Positions 48,226 to 59,184 of a DNA stretch of 64,000 nt are shown here, piece by piece. The translations under genes were made by a program, and so were the position numbers. The DNA comes from Mycoplasma bradburyae (GTDB taxonomy: Bacteria; Bacillota_I; Bacilli_A; Mycoplasmatales; Mycoplasmoidaceae), in the NCBI RefSeq assembly GCF_024338845.1, contig NZ_CP101414.1:248001-312000 (forward strand), read 5' to 3'. The first letter of the stretch is position 1. Every line of letters starts with the position of its first letter. A model generated the notes under the pieces. The model searched no databases, was not told the origin of the DNA, and worked only from the letters and a program-made list of their open reading frames with translations.

Positions 48226-49285
48226 CCTTTACAAAACCAATTTTGATTTAGCAATCGATAATAAGAAATTGTTTCGTTACAACATTATTAAAATTGAAAA
48301 TAACGAAACAATCGGAATGTGCTATGTAACTAATTACAAACAAATGTTTGAGTTAGCAATCAATTGTTCTTATGAAATTGATAATATCAACGCATATGTT
48401 GATAGGTTTTATATTATTCTTAAAGAAGAATCTTTGTATGATGATGTTAGTTTTATTACGAATATTTGAAAACAAAAGAAACCATTAATTGATAACATTG
48501 GATTTATAGTTAATGATAAAGTAGTATATCAAGCAAACAAAAATCAATCAGCGTGATATGAAGCTTTTGTTAAAAAACATGTAATTAGTCTTTTAACAAA
48601 GGATTCAACATCATCTAAAAAACAGGATTACCAAAAAAATTATCAAGATGATTTTGTTGGCAGTAATAACTACGTTAACAATATTTCAAAAGAAGAATAT
48701 CCTTCAATAGATCAAAGGTTTTCAAGTTTAGGTGAAATGAATCGTTATCAATCAAAGTATGATTTTGATAATGATGAATTTGCGACAAAATATTCACCAG
48801 AATATAAACAAGATCGTTATAGTTATCAAAATAATAAATATGATAATCAATTCTTGGGCTATTCTTCACCTTGAAATTCTTATGATGGTAATGAAAGTTA
48901 TAACAAAGCTTTTGATAATTCCGATTTTTCGATAAATTCGAATAATAATTTAGGATCAAGTAGCAGTTTGCATAGCGAAATTGATTCATTAAGACGAAGA
49001 ATGTTTGATATTGATCAACAGATCAATAACTATGAAACGATAACTAAAGAACTGAGTGATATTGCTAATAACGATAGTTTAGATTTTGATTACCAACCAA
49101 GAAACAATACTACTAGTTATGATTCGATGATTAACTCGCCAACAATAGGTATTGAAGATTTTAAGTTAAACAATACAACAACAATAGATAATACTAGTAA
49201 TATTGTTAATGATCTAAACACTTTTGATTTTAGTGATTCTACCAAGAGTTTTTTAATTAACCATTCAGATGATTTTAATGATTAA
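48218..49285 (+). CDS. Asn/Ser/Asp/Tyr-rich protein of unknown function
   Basis: This 355-residue protein has a conserved-looking N-terminal 130 residues with no signal peptide. A long low-complexity region rich in Asn, Ser, Tyr and Asp follows, with one predicted coiled coil at about 253-285 ('LHSEIDSLRRRMFDIDQQINNYETI'-like; heptads with Leu/Ile). Its tail ends in Asp/Asn. The composition resembles cytoskeleton- or attachment-organelle-associated proteins of this group, but I cannot name a family. TGA-Trp occurs at 48467, 48554 and 48869. Confidence 0.75.
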
Positions 49286-49292
49286 ATAGTGA

Positions 49293-49298
49293 TATAAT
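49293..49298 (+). promoter_or_regulatory. Promoter -10 upstream of the (TA)n leader
   Basis: TATAAT lies about 95 bp before ATG 49393. The leader carries a perfect GACGTT-AAG-AACGTC hairpin at 49349-49363 and then the (TA)n tract. Confidence 0.5.
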
Positions 49299-49373
49299 TA
49301 AGAAGACAAGATAAATTGTAAAAATTCTAGAAAGTTTGATTTATTAAAGACGTTAAGAACGTCTAATATTTAC

Positions 49374-49394
49374 TATATATATATATATATATAT
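49374..49394 (+). repeat. (TA)n dinucleotide tract running into a start codon
   Basis: Twenty-one bases of alternating T/A end inside the ATG of the next gene (49393-49395). The tract occupies the place of the Shine-Dalgarno. Slippage could change leader length and structure, and so translation. Confidence 0.9.
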
Positions 49395-50949
49395 GAAACA
49401 CAAAAAATATACTTTGCGAAAATATAACAAGACATTAGTTTGGATCTTTTCATCAGTAGTAACACTTTCCTTACTTATCAGCGGGATTGTTTATACTTCT
49501 GTGAAGATATCTAACTCATATAATGCTAACAGTAAGTCAAACATCTTGGATAATAATGACCTACCCAGACCTAATATTCTTATTGGTTATCAAACTATTG
49601 CAAAGTTTAAAATTGAAAATCTAGAATTTGAATTACAAAAAAATCTATATAGTTCAATTGTTAATAATTTATCTATTAAAAGTTCTGTATCACTTGTAAG
49701 CGACGAAGATGATAAGAACGATAATCAAACTGATAATAATAAAAAACCTGCACCAATAAAAATTTTCGCTAAGCAAAAAACTAACCATACAAGCGATTTT
49801 ATCTCCGGTTATCCTGATGATGATAACAATCATTATCAATCGCCATACTATTACAACGATCGTGTGTTTATGCCGATCTTAGATTCTAACCAAATATATC
49901 AAAAAAACGAAAGATCTTATAATGATATATTTTCTAATCGTTACGAAGGTTGGAATGCTTCAGATTTCAATAATATTAATAATAAAATTTCTTATTACAA
50001 ATATGAAGCTAGTTCTAGATTAATTGAAAAAATTAATCCTAGTCAAACTCAAGTTATGGCGATGAACATTAATTTGTATCAAGCTAATAGTTTCTTTATT
50101 AACGAAACGCTAAAAAAATATAATCCTGATTTTGTTATCTTGGATAATGCTGATAACAATATAATGAAACAACTAGAATTCCCTAGTTCAGTTAAAAAAT
50201 TAACAATAAAATCAAATCTACTTAGTAAATTTGATTTCAATTTAAGTAATAATGATATTAAAGAATTAGAACTATACACGCCTTATTTAACAGAATACAA
50301 TCCTTTAGCTCTAAATCCTGATACGCATTTAATTTTTGACACCGCTTTATCTAAACCGTTCCAAGAAATTAATCTTTATGGAACTAGTTTAACTAACGAA
50401 CAAGCTTTAGGTGTTTTTCAAGATGTTTATGTAAGACGTTTTTATGAACGTTATACTCAAGGGCAATTCTCTGGTGGTTATATAACATCATTAGATTTTA
50501 GTAATACCGGCATTACTTCAATCAACAACTTCATTGTTAAAAATCTAGACGAAAACTTTGATGTGTATGCTTTAAGTATTAAATATAGTGATAATGACGC
50601 TAATAAGATTTCAATTCTTAAAACTGATAGTTGAAATAGATCAGAAAATAACGTTAATGTAACCATTGAAAATAATAATACAAATAGGTCTATTGAAGAT
50701 AAGAAACCTAAAAAGGTAACTAATCCAGTAACAAATACTGAATCTAAAGAACGAGAATTGCGCTTAGTAGTATCTTCTGAAAAAGAAGTATTACCTGAAG
50801 TTGTTTTGCGTGTTGTCGGTGAATATTTAGCTAACAACCATAAAATTAAGGATTTAGATATTTCTAAAATTCGTTTAAAAAATAGTTCTTTAATTGAATT
50901 AGCAAAAAACTTTAAAGAAAAACTTCCTTACCTAATTATTAAAAACTAG
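49393..50949 (+). CDS. Membrane-anchored protein with leucine-rich-repeat-like region
   Basis: This 518-residue protein has one N-terminal membrane segment (about residues 14-36) after a basic start, so most of it is extracellular. Residues 265-345 contain spaced Leu/Ile/Phe strands ('VKKLTIKSNLLSKFDF', 'IKELELYTPYLTEY', 'ITSLDFSNTGITSI') like irregular leucine-rich repeats. 'LYGTSLTNEQA' and 'YVRRFYERYTQG' are distinctive stretches. The C-terminal 60 residues return to a similar 'IKDLDISKIRLKNSS' pattern. TGA-Trp occurs at 50632. Possible role in surface binding; not identified. Confidence 0.75.
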
Positions 50950-51021
50950 ACTTGGAGTTTTTTGGTTTAAGTAATTACCTATAAATAAGTCTTATTATTA
51001 ACTTCTGTTATTGAATTCTTT

Positions 51022-51027
51022 TATAAT
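51022..51027 (+). promoter_or_regulatory. Promoter -10 of the lipoprotein-ABC importer operon
   Basis: TATAAT lies 13 bp before the ATG, so the transcript would be almost leaderless. Confidence 0.5.
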
Positions 51028-51040
51028 TCTATAGTCAATT

Positions 51041-52858
51041 ATGAAGTTAATAAGTAAACTATCTCGCGTTTTATTTTCAATAGGTTTGTCTGGAATTATT
51101 TTTAGTTCTTGTTCATTTTCATCAAAAGAACAAGAACCTAAAAAAACGATTATTTTTCAGAGTGCGCAAAATAAATCATTTCCATTAGACCGGATAATGC
51201 ATTCGCTTGTGGAAACTTATAATAAAAATCACGCGAATAATCCTGATTTTTTAAAAGTAGTATATCAAAACTCAGAAATAACTAAAGTTGATTCAGAATT
51301 CAAATTAGCTAATACGATTTCACATAAAATTAAACAAAAATCTGATAATGTACCTAATTTGTTTTTAGGTAGTATTTCTGGGTCAAGTTTAATCAATCAA
51401 TATCAAAGAATTCTCGATGTTAGCTCTGATGAATTCTTTAAGTCTCAACCATTTATTGAACAAATCAATCAGATTACTAAAAAAATAGTTGGTGTTAATC
51501 ATTCAAATCAAAGCGCATTACCGTTCGATTTAACTGATTTAGATGTTTTATATTTTAATAAACCAGTAATGCTAAAACTATTTAGCATTTTTGAAGCAGG
51601 TGGCGGAATAGTTGTTAAACAATCTAAGATATATAATCACTTAATCACTAAAACTGCGTTACCAGAAGATAGTTTTTGATTAAAATTAACTCCAAAATCT
51701 CATGATGTTTTTAAAGGTAAAACAATTGATGATTCTACCTTTGACAATCTAGAATCAATATTTAAATTTAGTAGCATTATATACAACGGAATTGATTTTT
51801 CAATTGCTACTCCTGATGCAAATTATTCAATTCTAGAAATTGATTATGAAAGAAATTTATTCACTAAACATTTATGAAATAAATTAGGTAATTCTGAAGA
51901 AACATTCTTATGAAATTTAAAAGCGAATCCTAAAAATGATAAAGAATTTGCGGTAAATTTTGATAATTTTAAGAATGAACAAACAAGAGAAATAACTAAA
52001 AAAACGATTCAATTTTGATACGATAATATTAAAGTTTTTAGAACAAAAAATAAATTTGATATCAGATCAATTAAATTAAATAATAGCGGTAAAGATAATT
52101 TTAGTTTTAATGATATTAGAAATAGCAATGCTGCATTTGCGATTGGGCCGACAGTAGGTATATCCCAAGCAACAATATCTAAATATTCAATAGATAATTT
52201 TATTGCTAATAAAAATAATAAATCAGATCTAGAAATAATTAAAGATGCAGAACAAAAATTTGTTAAACCAGATGATGTTTATTGAACATCACAAATAACT
52301 AAAATTGATGATTCAGATAAATATACTTACCAAATAGGCGGATCTTATTTAATTCCAATTTCATCAGGTGATGAAAAAGTCGATAAAGCAACCATTAACT
52401 TTATTAAATTTTTATATTCATATAAAAATTCTGGTTGAATAAATCCTAGCGATCCTATAATTGAAACTATTGAAGATAGAAGTGGATACTTTGTTCCTTT
52501 AAAGAGTAACTGAAAAGCAGAAAACGTTAGAAGAAATAATCAAATTAAGGAATTGAAAAAAAGTTTTGATTATTCCAAACTGACGAATGAACAAAAAATC
52601 GATTTATATAAAAATAAAGCGCAAGAATGAGATTCTTATTACTTTATGCAATCAGGTTTAACGATAAGAAACGGAATTGCCGTTCTTCTTGATAACAATA
52701 AAACAAATGTTTCTATAGTTGATATTAAAAATGATGCTAAAACAGCAAAGACGTTTAAATTTATTAGTGATAACATTTTAAATACATCGGTATTTAATTC
52801 TAATTCGATCACACCTGATAAAATATTCGAATTGATTGATAAAGAGTTAGATAAATAA
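51041..52858 (+). CDS. Solute-binding lipoprotein of an Ugp-like ABC importer
   Basis: This 605-residue protein has lipobox IFSS|C (Cys24). The order with the following ATPase and two permeases matches MG185 plus MG187-MG189, the glycerol-3-phosphate/sugar-type importer. Regions such as 'ALPFDLTDLDVLYFNKPVMLKLF' and 'GNAAFAIGPTVGISQ'-like segments recall ABC family 1 solute-binding proteins ('fp.....lyYNkdlf' and 'gkaAM...g'). TGA-Trp occurs at 51677, 51875, 51911 and at further sites down to 52628. The substrate is unknown; glycerol-3-phosphate or glycerophosphodiester is likely from the permease family. Confidence 0.8.
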
Positions 52859-52888
52859 TTAGTATTAAAGTAATAATGATAAGTGAAA

Positions 52889-54037
52889 ATGGAAAAAGAG
52901 ATACTAACAATCGAGAATCTGAGTGTTTCATATAAGAATAAAGATGTTTTGAAAAACATCAGCGCTAAGATTTATGAAGGTGAATTAGTTTCAATATTAG
53001 GTCCTAGTGGTTGCGGCAAAACTACTTTATTAAATGCTATAGCTGGATTCATAAAACCTGTAAAAGGTTTAATTAAATTTACCGGTTATGATAAAGTTAG
53101 TGATATTGAGTTAGGATTTGTTTTTCAAAACTCTATTTTATATGAAGAAATAAGTGTCTATAAAAATATTTATTTATCATTAATCAACTCTTATAATCAA
53201 TTTTACTCTACATATTTAGATTGCTATTTAAAAATAGGAGTAATTGATGAAAAAAAACATAAAGAATTTAAAAATTTTTTAAAACTATCAATAAATAATA
53301 AAAGGCAAAAAAGAAAATTTAAATCAAATTTATTTTTATTAAATTTTACGCTGTTTTTTAAAAAAAATAAAAAATATTTTCAATTTTTTAAAGAGTTAAA
53401 AAAGTCAATAAAAAAGCAAATTATTGATGTTGCTAATCGTTTGAATATTATTGATGTTTTATATACAAAATCATCTAATTTATCAGGCGGTCAAAAGCAA
53501 CGCGTAGCGATAGCTAAATCATTAATAAAACATATTAAACTTATTTTATTAGATGAACCATTCGCTTCGCTTGACGCAAAAATAAAAGAAAGTTCTAGAG
53601 ATTGATTAAGAAAAATTCAAAAAGAATATGGAATATCAATGATTTTAGTGACTCACGATCAAAACGATGCAATGTTGATAAGCGATCGAATTATGTTTAT
53701 TAACAATAACACTATAGCGCAATTTGATCGACCAGAAATTATTTATAATTCACCGATTAACTTAGCTACAGCAAAATTTGTAGGTTTTCCTGAAATCATT
53801 AAAATAGCTAATTCAACAAATAAATATATAAGACCTAATAAATTAACGATAGAAAAAGATTCAGAATCACAAACCAAAATTCAAAACATCCAAAGTATGG
53901 GTTCTCAAGATGTTATTGAATTTTCATCTGATCTTTTTGAAGGGTTAAGTAAAGTAATAGTTAAGTCGCATGAATTTAATGTTAATGATGGTATAAAAAT
54001 ATCATTTAACGAAAAAGATATTATGGTTCTGGAGTAG
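52889..54037 (+). CDS. ugpC: ABC importer ATP-binding subunit (UgpC/MalK-like) with internal insertion
   Basis: This 382-residue ATPase has Walker A GPSGCGKTT at 38-46, a Q-loop at 'FVFQNS' and signature LSGGQKQRVAIAKSL at about 197-211. Walker B is LILLDEPFASLD and the H-loop LVTHDQNDAM; a short regulatory domain follows. Between Q-loop and signature it carries some 80 extra residues rich in Lys, Phe and Asn, an insertion also known for MG187. ATG 52889 is preferred over an in-frame GTG 6 nt earlier. TGA-Trp occurs at 53603. It is followed 2 nt later by the first permease. Confidence 0.9.
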
Positions 54038-54039
54038 TT

Positions 54040-55011
54040 ATGTTGATAGATAAAATAGCTAAAAGAAAAGAGAAAATTAAGAGTAATACAATTGGATTAA
54101 TTTTATTGATACCAATTATTTTACTCTTAGTTTTTTTTACATTTTTACCGATAATTTTGTCATTTATAGAGTCTTTTAAAGTGTATGCTAAACATAGCAT
54201 GATTAATTACTCTTTTGGTATAAAAAATTTTAAAGAATTAGTTAACGATACTGAGTTTAAAGATGCGTTATTTAATACAAATTTATTGATATTTTTAGGT
54301 ACTCCGTCTGTTATTATATTAGCGTTCATTTTATCGCTAATCTTTTGTGAGATTTCTTCTAAAATATTTAGAAACATAACTGTTGTTTGTTTGTTTTCGC
54401 AATTCTTTACATCAGCATTTGCTGTCGGAGTTTCATTTATTTATCTATTCGGAACTAACAATGATGGCTTCAATCGCTTGTTTGATACCAAGATTAGATT
54501 CACTAACGATTATGAAGGCAGAAAAATTTTAATCGTTTATTTTATTTACTATATTTGAAGATTATTGCCTTTTAATGTTGTAATGATTAGTTTCAGTTTT
54601 TCAAGCTCGTTAGAAAAATATAATCGAGTAATTCAAATTGATCGAATTAAATTTTGACACAAGGTTTGATATGTATATCTAAAAAATGCTAATACAGTTT
54701 TTTGATTAATATTATATGTCAACTTTGCTAATGCTGGATTATTTTATCCTTCAGCAATTGTTAATGCCAATCTAAGGTTAACTAAAGGGAATACATTAGC
54801 TAGTTATCTTTATGATCATATAAATCCTAATGAAAATTCATCAGCGCAACTAAATTATCCGTTAGCTGCAGCTGCTAATGTAGTCATCATATTATATTTA
54901 TCATTCATATCAATTATCTTTATGATTGTTAAAAAAATAAACCTAATTAAGTTAATTAATGGTCTAAGAGTTAAGATGAAAAAAGCGGGTAATACTAATG
55001 AAAATCTTTAA
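54040..55011 (+). CDS. ugpA: ABC importer permease (UgpA-like)
   Basis: This 323-residue protein has six hydrophobic spans, the first at about 16-40. The conserved cytoplasmic loop 'EKYNRVIQIDRIKFWHKVWYVYLKNA' (in two parts across TGA) corresponds to the EAA loop that docks on the ATPase. It matches MG188. TGA-Trp occurs at 54556, 54655, 54667 and 54703. The end overlaps the next start by 14 nt. Confidence 0.88.
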
Positions 55012-55837
55012 GCATATCTTCTTTGCAATAATAATCGTTATTCTTATCTTATTAGTGCTATTCCCTTTGTATTATCTAATCGTTCTTTCATTTACATCTA
55101 ACGATCAGATTTTAAAAAATATAGCTTCTTTATTGCCAGATGGATTTCATTATGAAAACTATAAAGGTTTAATTGATAGAGAATTTTGATATTCATTCTT
55201 ATTAACATTCTTATCAGTTTTAATTCTAATTGTCTTAAAACTAGGATCAACATTATTAGCTGCTTTTGGCTTGAATAAAGTCTCGTTAAGTTTAAGAAAA
55301 ATATTATTTATATTTTTCTTGATTACTTCATTTATTCCCGAAATATCAATTTATCTTTATTTATTCAGAACATTAAATGAAGCAAGAATAATTAATAATG
55401 ACTCATTAGCTTTTGTTTTAAGTCTAACAATGCTGTTTTCATTCTTTATGTTAATGTTGTTTTATAGCGCTATTAATAAAGAATATGAAAATAAGAAAAA
55501 TGTAATGAGAATTGATCGTATTAACGGTTTTCAAGCGTTTTTTCATATCTACTTACCAAAATTAAAAGTACCAATTTATCTTTTAATTATCTTTACTACA
55601 ATTGAAGGATGAAATTCATTCTTATGACCACAATTAATCTTATCTGGTAGAGTTTATAATGACTCTATGCCAATTAATACGATTAGTACATGATTTATTA
55701 AATTAGGTATGATCGATATGTTAGATTTAATTAATGTTAGAGCGGCAGGTGCTTTTATCTCGACATTAATCCCATTATCGATATATTTTGTATGTTCAAG
55801 AATAATTAATAAAAGAATGTATAAAATGGTTTCATAA
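54998..55837 (+). CDS. ugpE: ABC importer permease (UgpE-like)
   Basis: This 279-residue protein has six spans and the MalG/UgpE-type opening 'FPLYYLIVLSFTSNDQIL'. The EAA-like loop is 'NVMRIDRINGFQAFFHIYLP', and 'EGWNSFLWPQLILSG' before the last spans is highly conserved in this family. It corresponds to MG189. TGA-Trp occurs at 55187, 55610, 55625 and 55691. Confidence 0.9.
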
Positions 55838-55851
55838 TTAACTAATACAAA

Positions 55852-55890
55852 CAAAATAAAAAAGACGAGCTAATTTAGCTCGTCTTTTTT
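55852..55890. terminator. Bidirectional terminator between convergent operons
   Basis: The perfect GACGAGCTA-ATT-TAGCTCGTC stem is flanked by A on one side and T on the other. It serves the plus-strand importer operon and could serve the minus-strand flavin reductase operon. Confidence 0.85.
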
Positions 55891-55956
55891 ATTAATCATT
55901 CTTTTGGATTAAGTTTTAATTGGTATTTATATCTAAGAATTTGAAATTTATAAAAA

Positions 55957-56451
55957 TTATGAGTTTGAAATAACGCTGTTAACAAATTCTTGAATCTCCT
56001 TTTTACGGTCTTGATTTAATTGGTAATCACTGAAACCAACTGATCCAAAAATTTCTGCGCCAAAATAACCTAAAAAATCGGATAGTAATCTTCTTACTTT
56101 AGGGCCGCCCTTCATTCCTGGTGTAGCTGATAATACATAAGCTTTTTTATTTGTTAATCACTTCTTATTAAGTGATAATCAATCAAAAATATTTTTAGCA
56201 AAGCTTGGTAAATAACCATTAATTTCAGGTGTAACTAAAATTAATTCATTGTATTGATTTATTTTTTCGCTTAGTTCTTTGATTTTATCAGGGACATTAT
56301 CCATAATGTCGTTTGAAAAATAATCCACTTGATAATCTACCAAGTTAATAAAATCAAATGAACCCATGGTAGCTATTTTATTAGCTAAATCATAGTTAAT
56401 TGATTTTTTTATATCGGTATTTGAACAAGAAATAACAACTATTTTATTCAT
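55957..56451 (-). CDS. NAD(P)H-dependent FMN reductase family protein
   Basis: This 164-residue flavodoxin-fold protein starts 'MNKIVVISCSNTDIKKSINYDLA', where the Ser/Asn loop binds FMN phosphate. 'TPEINGYLPSFAKNIFDWLS' is the typical 'sPeYngs.p..lKnaiDwls' motif. 'SATPGMKGG' is the second flavin loop. TGA-Trp occurs near residue 91 and later. It is the last gene of a minus-strand operon, and its start overlaps the preceding gene by 8 nt. It is probably a quinone/azo/chromate-type reductase. Confidence 0.85.
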
Positions 56452-56785
56452 CTTTATTTCATTCTTTTAAACGTCTACTTATTTCTTTTTGTGTTTCGAT
56501 ATATTGTTGCTTAAATGAGACAACAAACTTATCAAATACATCATAAAATGTTTTTAAAACATTATCCTTTTTTTGCTCATCGGATAATTCTACTAATTCT
56601 AAGTTGAATTTATCGCTTTCAGCAACTTCAGGTTGAATGTATGTACCTAGTTCTAATAAACCTTTTTGAAAATCAGGTTTATCTTTAGTTTCAGAAAATA
56701 TAAATTTATTAACTGATTTCCCTGCTTCATTTTTTAATTCAACGATATAATCGTCGTTTTCTTTATAAAAATACAATTTATTCAT
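56444..56785 (-). CDS. 113-residue acidic protein downstream of the PHP/ATPase pair
   Basis: The protein is Lys/Glu/Phe-rich with no signal peptide. The N-terminal half looks beta-rich ('MNKLYFYKENDDYIVELKNE'), and the C-terminal half is helical with a possible coiled coil. Its start overlaps the ATPase stop by 8 nt and its end overlaps the flavin reductase start by 8 nt, so it is fully coupled. I recognise no family. It could be an accessory or regulator of the ATPase, or of the reductase. Confidence 0.7.
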
Positions 56786-58454
56786 TTTGGCTGTCTTCCT
56801 TGATATTCTTAATTAATTTTTCATATCTGTCATTTAATGCTTTGTCACCGCCTTCTAAATAGTGAATTGAAGGATTGGTATTAATTATTTCGTTTTCGAT
56901 TATTTCTATTTTATCCCTAAAACTCGTTTGGCGATAAGAATTAGCTAAATCGTTATTAGTAAAAGAACACACAGTAGTTGTTGATGGATTAGTTAAAACC
57001 CCTGTATTGGCATTATGGGTAACAACAAATATTTGGTTAATGTTCTTATTATTATTAAGTTCAGGTATTAATGTTTTAGTAATCGTATAACTATCAACAT
57101 TATCTTCAGGTTGGTCTAAGAATAAGATAGATGAAGTACAATTTCTGATAACTCTACTTACACCATAACTAGATCTTGTTCCTAATGACAATTTTTTGTA
57201 ATCCTTACCATTCAACAAAACCGTTATATTATCTGATAGATTTTTGGTAAAATTTTCTTTTAATTGATCAGAAATTTTATCTATACTTTTTTTAATGTTT
57301 TTTCCGATATTATAAGAAACTCATTCAGCCTTATCAGTTGAATCTTTACCACTAGGTTTATATAAAAATTTAGATAAAAAATCATATAAGAATACATCAT
57401 TTTGATTAGTTTCATGAATGTTAAACTTAAGATCAATTCCAAATTCAATATCAGGATCGCTTTCGCTGATAGTTTTATTTTTAATTGGTATTGCGTAGAA
57501 ATTTTCTCTTTTGAAACCATCAAAAAATGCAAAATTAGTAGCGATAGATTTACCGATCTTTTCAAAATAATCATCCAGTAATTTTGGGGCTGATGCTATT
57601 CTGTTAGTAATATCTTCTGATTCAGATAAAAGTTTTTGATAATGCTCATAAGCTTTTTGCGATGCTATGTACTTGATGTTATCAAATTTCTTACTTTGAA
57701 TATTTTTATAGTGGATACCACGGATTATATCAAGAGCTTTAACAACTGTTTCATAACCTTCTTGATCAATAAAAAAATCACTATCAAAATACTTAATATT
57801 TTGGTTTAACTCATTATTAAATTTATCTAAAATACTTAATAATTCATCATGTTTTTTAGCAGCTACTTCGTTATTTTTTAAAAGTTCTTGATTAGTTGAA
57901 ACTTTTAAAAAATCTTGTAACTGTTCTAAAATAACTCTATTTTTAGCGTTATTCAATTTAAAAATGTCGCCAAAAGCGAAATTATTTAATTTGGATAAAT
58001 CATCATCTATTTCATCGATACCTTCAATATATTTTTCAAAAAAAGGTTTTAAATTATTAGCAACTATCTCAGAGGTGTTTGATAGGAATTTATTTTTTTC
58101 CTTTTTAAATTTTTGGATGATATCAAATTGCGTTTTGATATCATCGTCTTGTTTTACAAAATCTCCTCTTTTAACAGTATCTTTTTCTTTGTTTCTAACT
58201 CTCGATCACTCAATAGTGTCGCCGTTAGAATAGACTAACTTTTTGATACTGAATCCGAATTGATTGGTAATTTCATTAATTTCCTTGTCATAAGTAGCTA
58301 CATTATTATGCAATGCATAAAGGATTTTTAATAAGGTAGATTTACCTCCTCCTTTAGTTCCGATAATAACATTTACACCCTTATCAAATTCTAAGGTTTG
58401 GGTTATTGAACTATTGCTCAATACCAATTGTTTTATGTATTTTTGTTCAATCAT
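56778..58454 (-). CDS. SMC/ABC-like ATPase of a split PHP-ATPase pair (TrlF-like)
   Basis: This 558-residue ATPase has Walker A GTKGGGKST at residues 32-40 and a central helical region (about 100-300) rich in Lys/Glu/Leu. An LSLGTRSS signature-like motif lies near 422-429. Walker B is ILFLDQPEDNVDS at 443-455, and a VVTHNAN switch histidine follows. The combination 'LDQPED...VVTHNAN' is typical of TrlF-type AAA-like ATPases, which normally carry a PHP domain fused at the N-terminus. Here the PHP domain is the separate gene 24 nt upstream. TGA-Trp occurs at about residues 83 and 379. A nucleic-acid-linked role is inferred. Confidence 0.8.
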
Positions 58455-58478
58455 ATACCTTCATATAAATATATGTTT

Positions 58479-59177
58479 TTATTCTATAAAAAGAAGATTT
58501 TTTAAATCTTCAAAGTCAATAATTTTATTTTCATTTACGTTAATTAAAGTTTTTGAAGGCTTCAAATGATAGTTATTAATATTATGACAATCGCTAAAAA
58601 ATACTTGCTTGTAATCAATATTTAATCCTTGTTTAATTAGATTGGATAAGCGATTACTATTGTTCTTATCACATTCAACATATTTAACATATTCAATAAC
58701 ATCTTGAAAATCCTCATAAGAACAACTTCCAGATTTACCGACATCTGGGATAATAAAAAAAACATAGTTAGCATTGCTAAAATGCTTAACTAATGTTTTA
58801 ATATCAGCACCATGTTTTCTAGATTGCAACTTACTTACAAGTCTAGAAAGTTCTTGAATTCGTTCTTTAGATAATTGGTTGTCAAAAACAAAGTTGCAAT
58901 CAGCACCCTTAATTCTATTTTTAGATTTAATTCTAAATTCGACCCCAGGAAAGATTGAAATCTTATAATCATCGATTTTACTTATTAAATCTTGCAGTTC
59001 AAAATAAAAAGTATCACTAAAAGTATCATGATCAGTAAAACTAAATGCTCTGACATTATTTTCTTTTAGTGTAGATAAGTATTTATCACCGCTAAAAATA
59101 GTTTTAGGAACTTGTTTTTCTCCTATATACATCGAATTATGGCTATGAATATGAAGATCAACAATTTGTTTTGACAT
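58479..59177 (-). CDS. PHP-family phosphoesterase, partner of the following ATPase
   Basis: This 232-residue protein has complete PHP metal motifs: H9-x-H11 in DLHIHSHNS, D49-H50-D51 in FTDHDTF, Glu80 in FPGVEF and the late FFSDCHNI. A catalytically active di- or tri-metal phosphoesterase or nuclease is therefore likely. It ends with a true TAA, not a TGA, so the split from the ATPase gene is real. It starts 7 nt after the HAD gene stop, and the ATPase starts 24 nt after its stop. Confidence 0.85.
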   Translation of the reverse strand: MSKQIVDLHIHSHNSMYIGEKQVPKTIFSGDKYLSTLKENNVRAFSFTDHDTFSDTFYFELQDLISKIDDYKISIFPGVEFRIKSKNRIKGADCNFVFDNQLSKERIQELSRLVSKLQSRKHGADIKTLVKHFSNANYVFFIIPDVGKSGSCSYEDFQDVIEYVKYVECDKNNSNRLSNLIKQGLNIDYKQVFFSDCHNINNYHLKPSKTLINVNENKIIDFEDLKNLLFIE

Positions 59178-59184
59178 TCTTTTA

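Noticed and set aside
49349..49363. GACGTT-AAG-AACGTC hairpin as a terminator
   Set aside because: It lies between promoter and start codon and lacks a T run, so a leader-structure role is more likely than termination.
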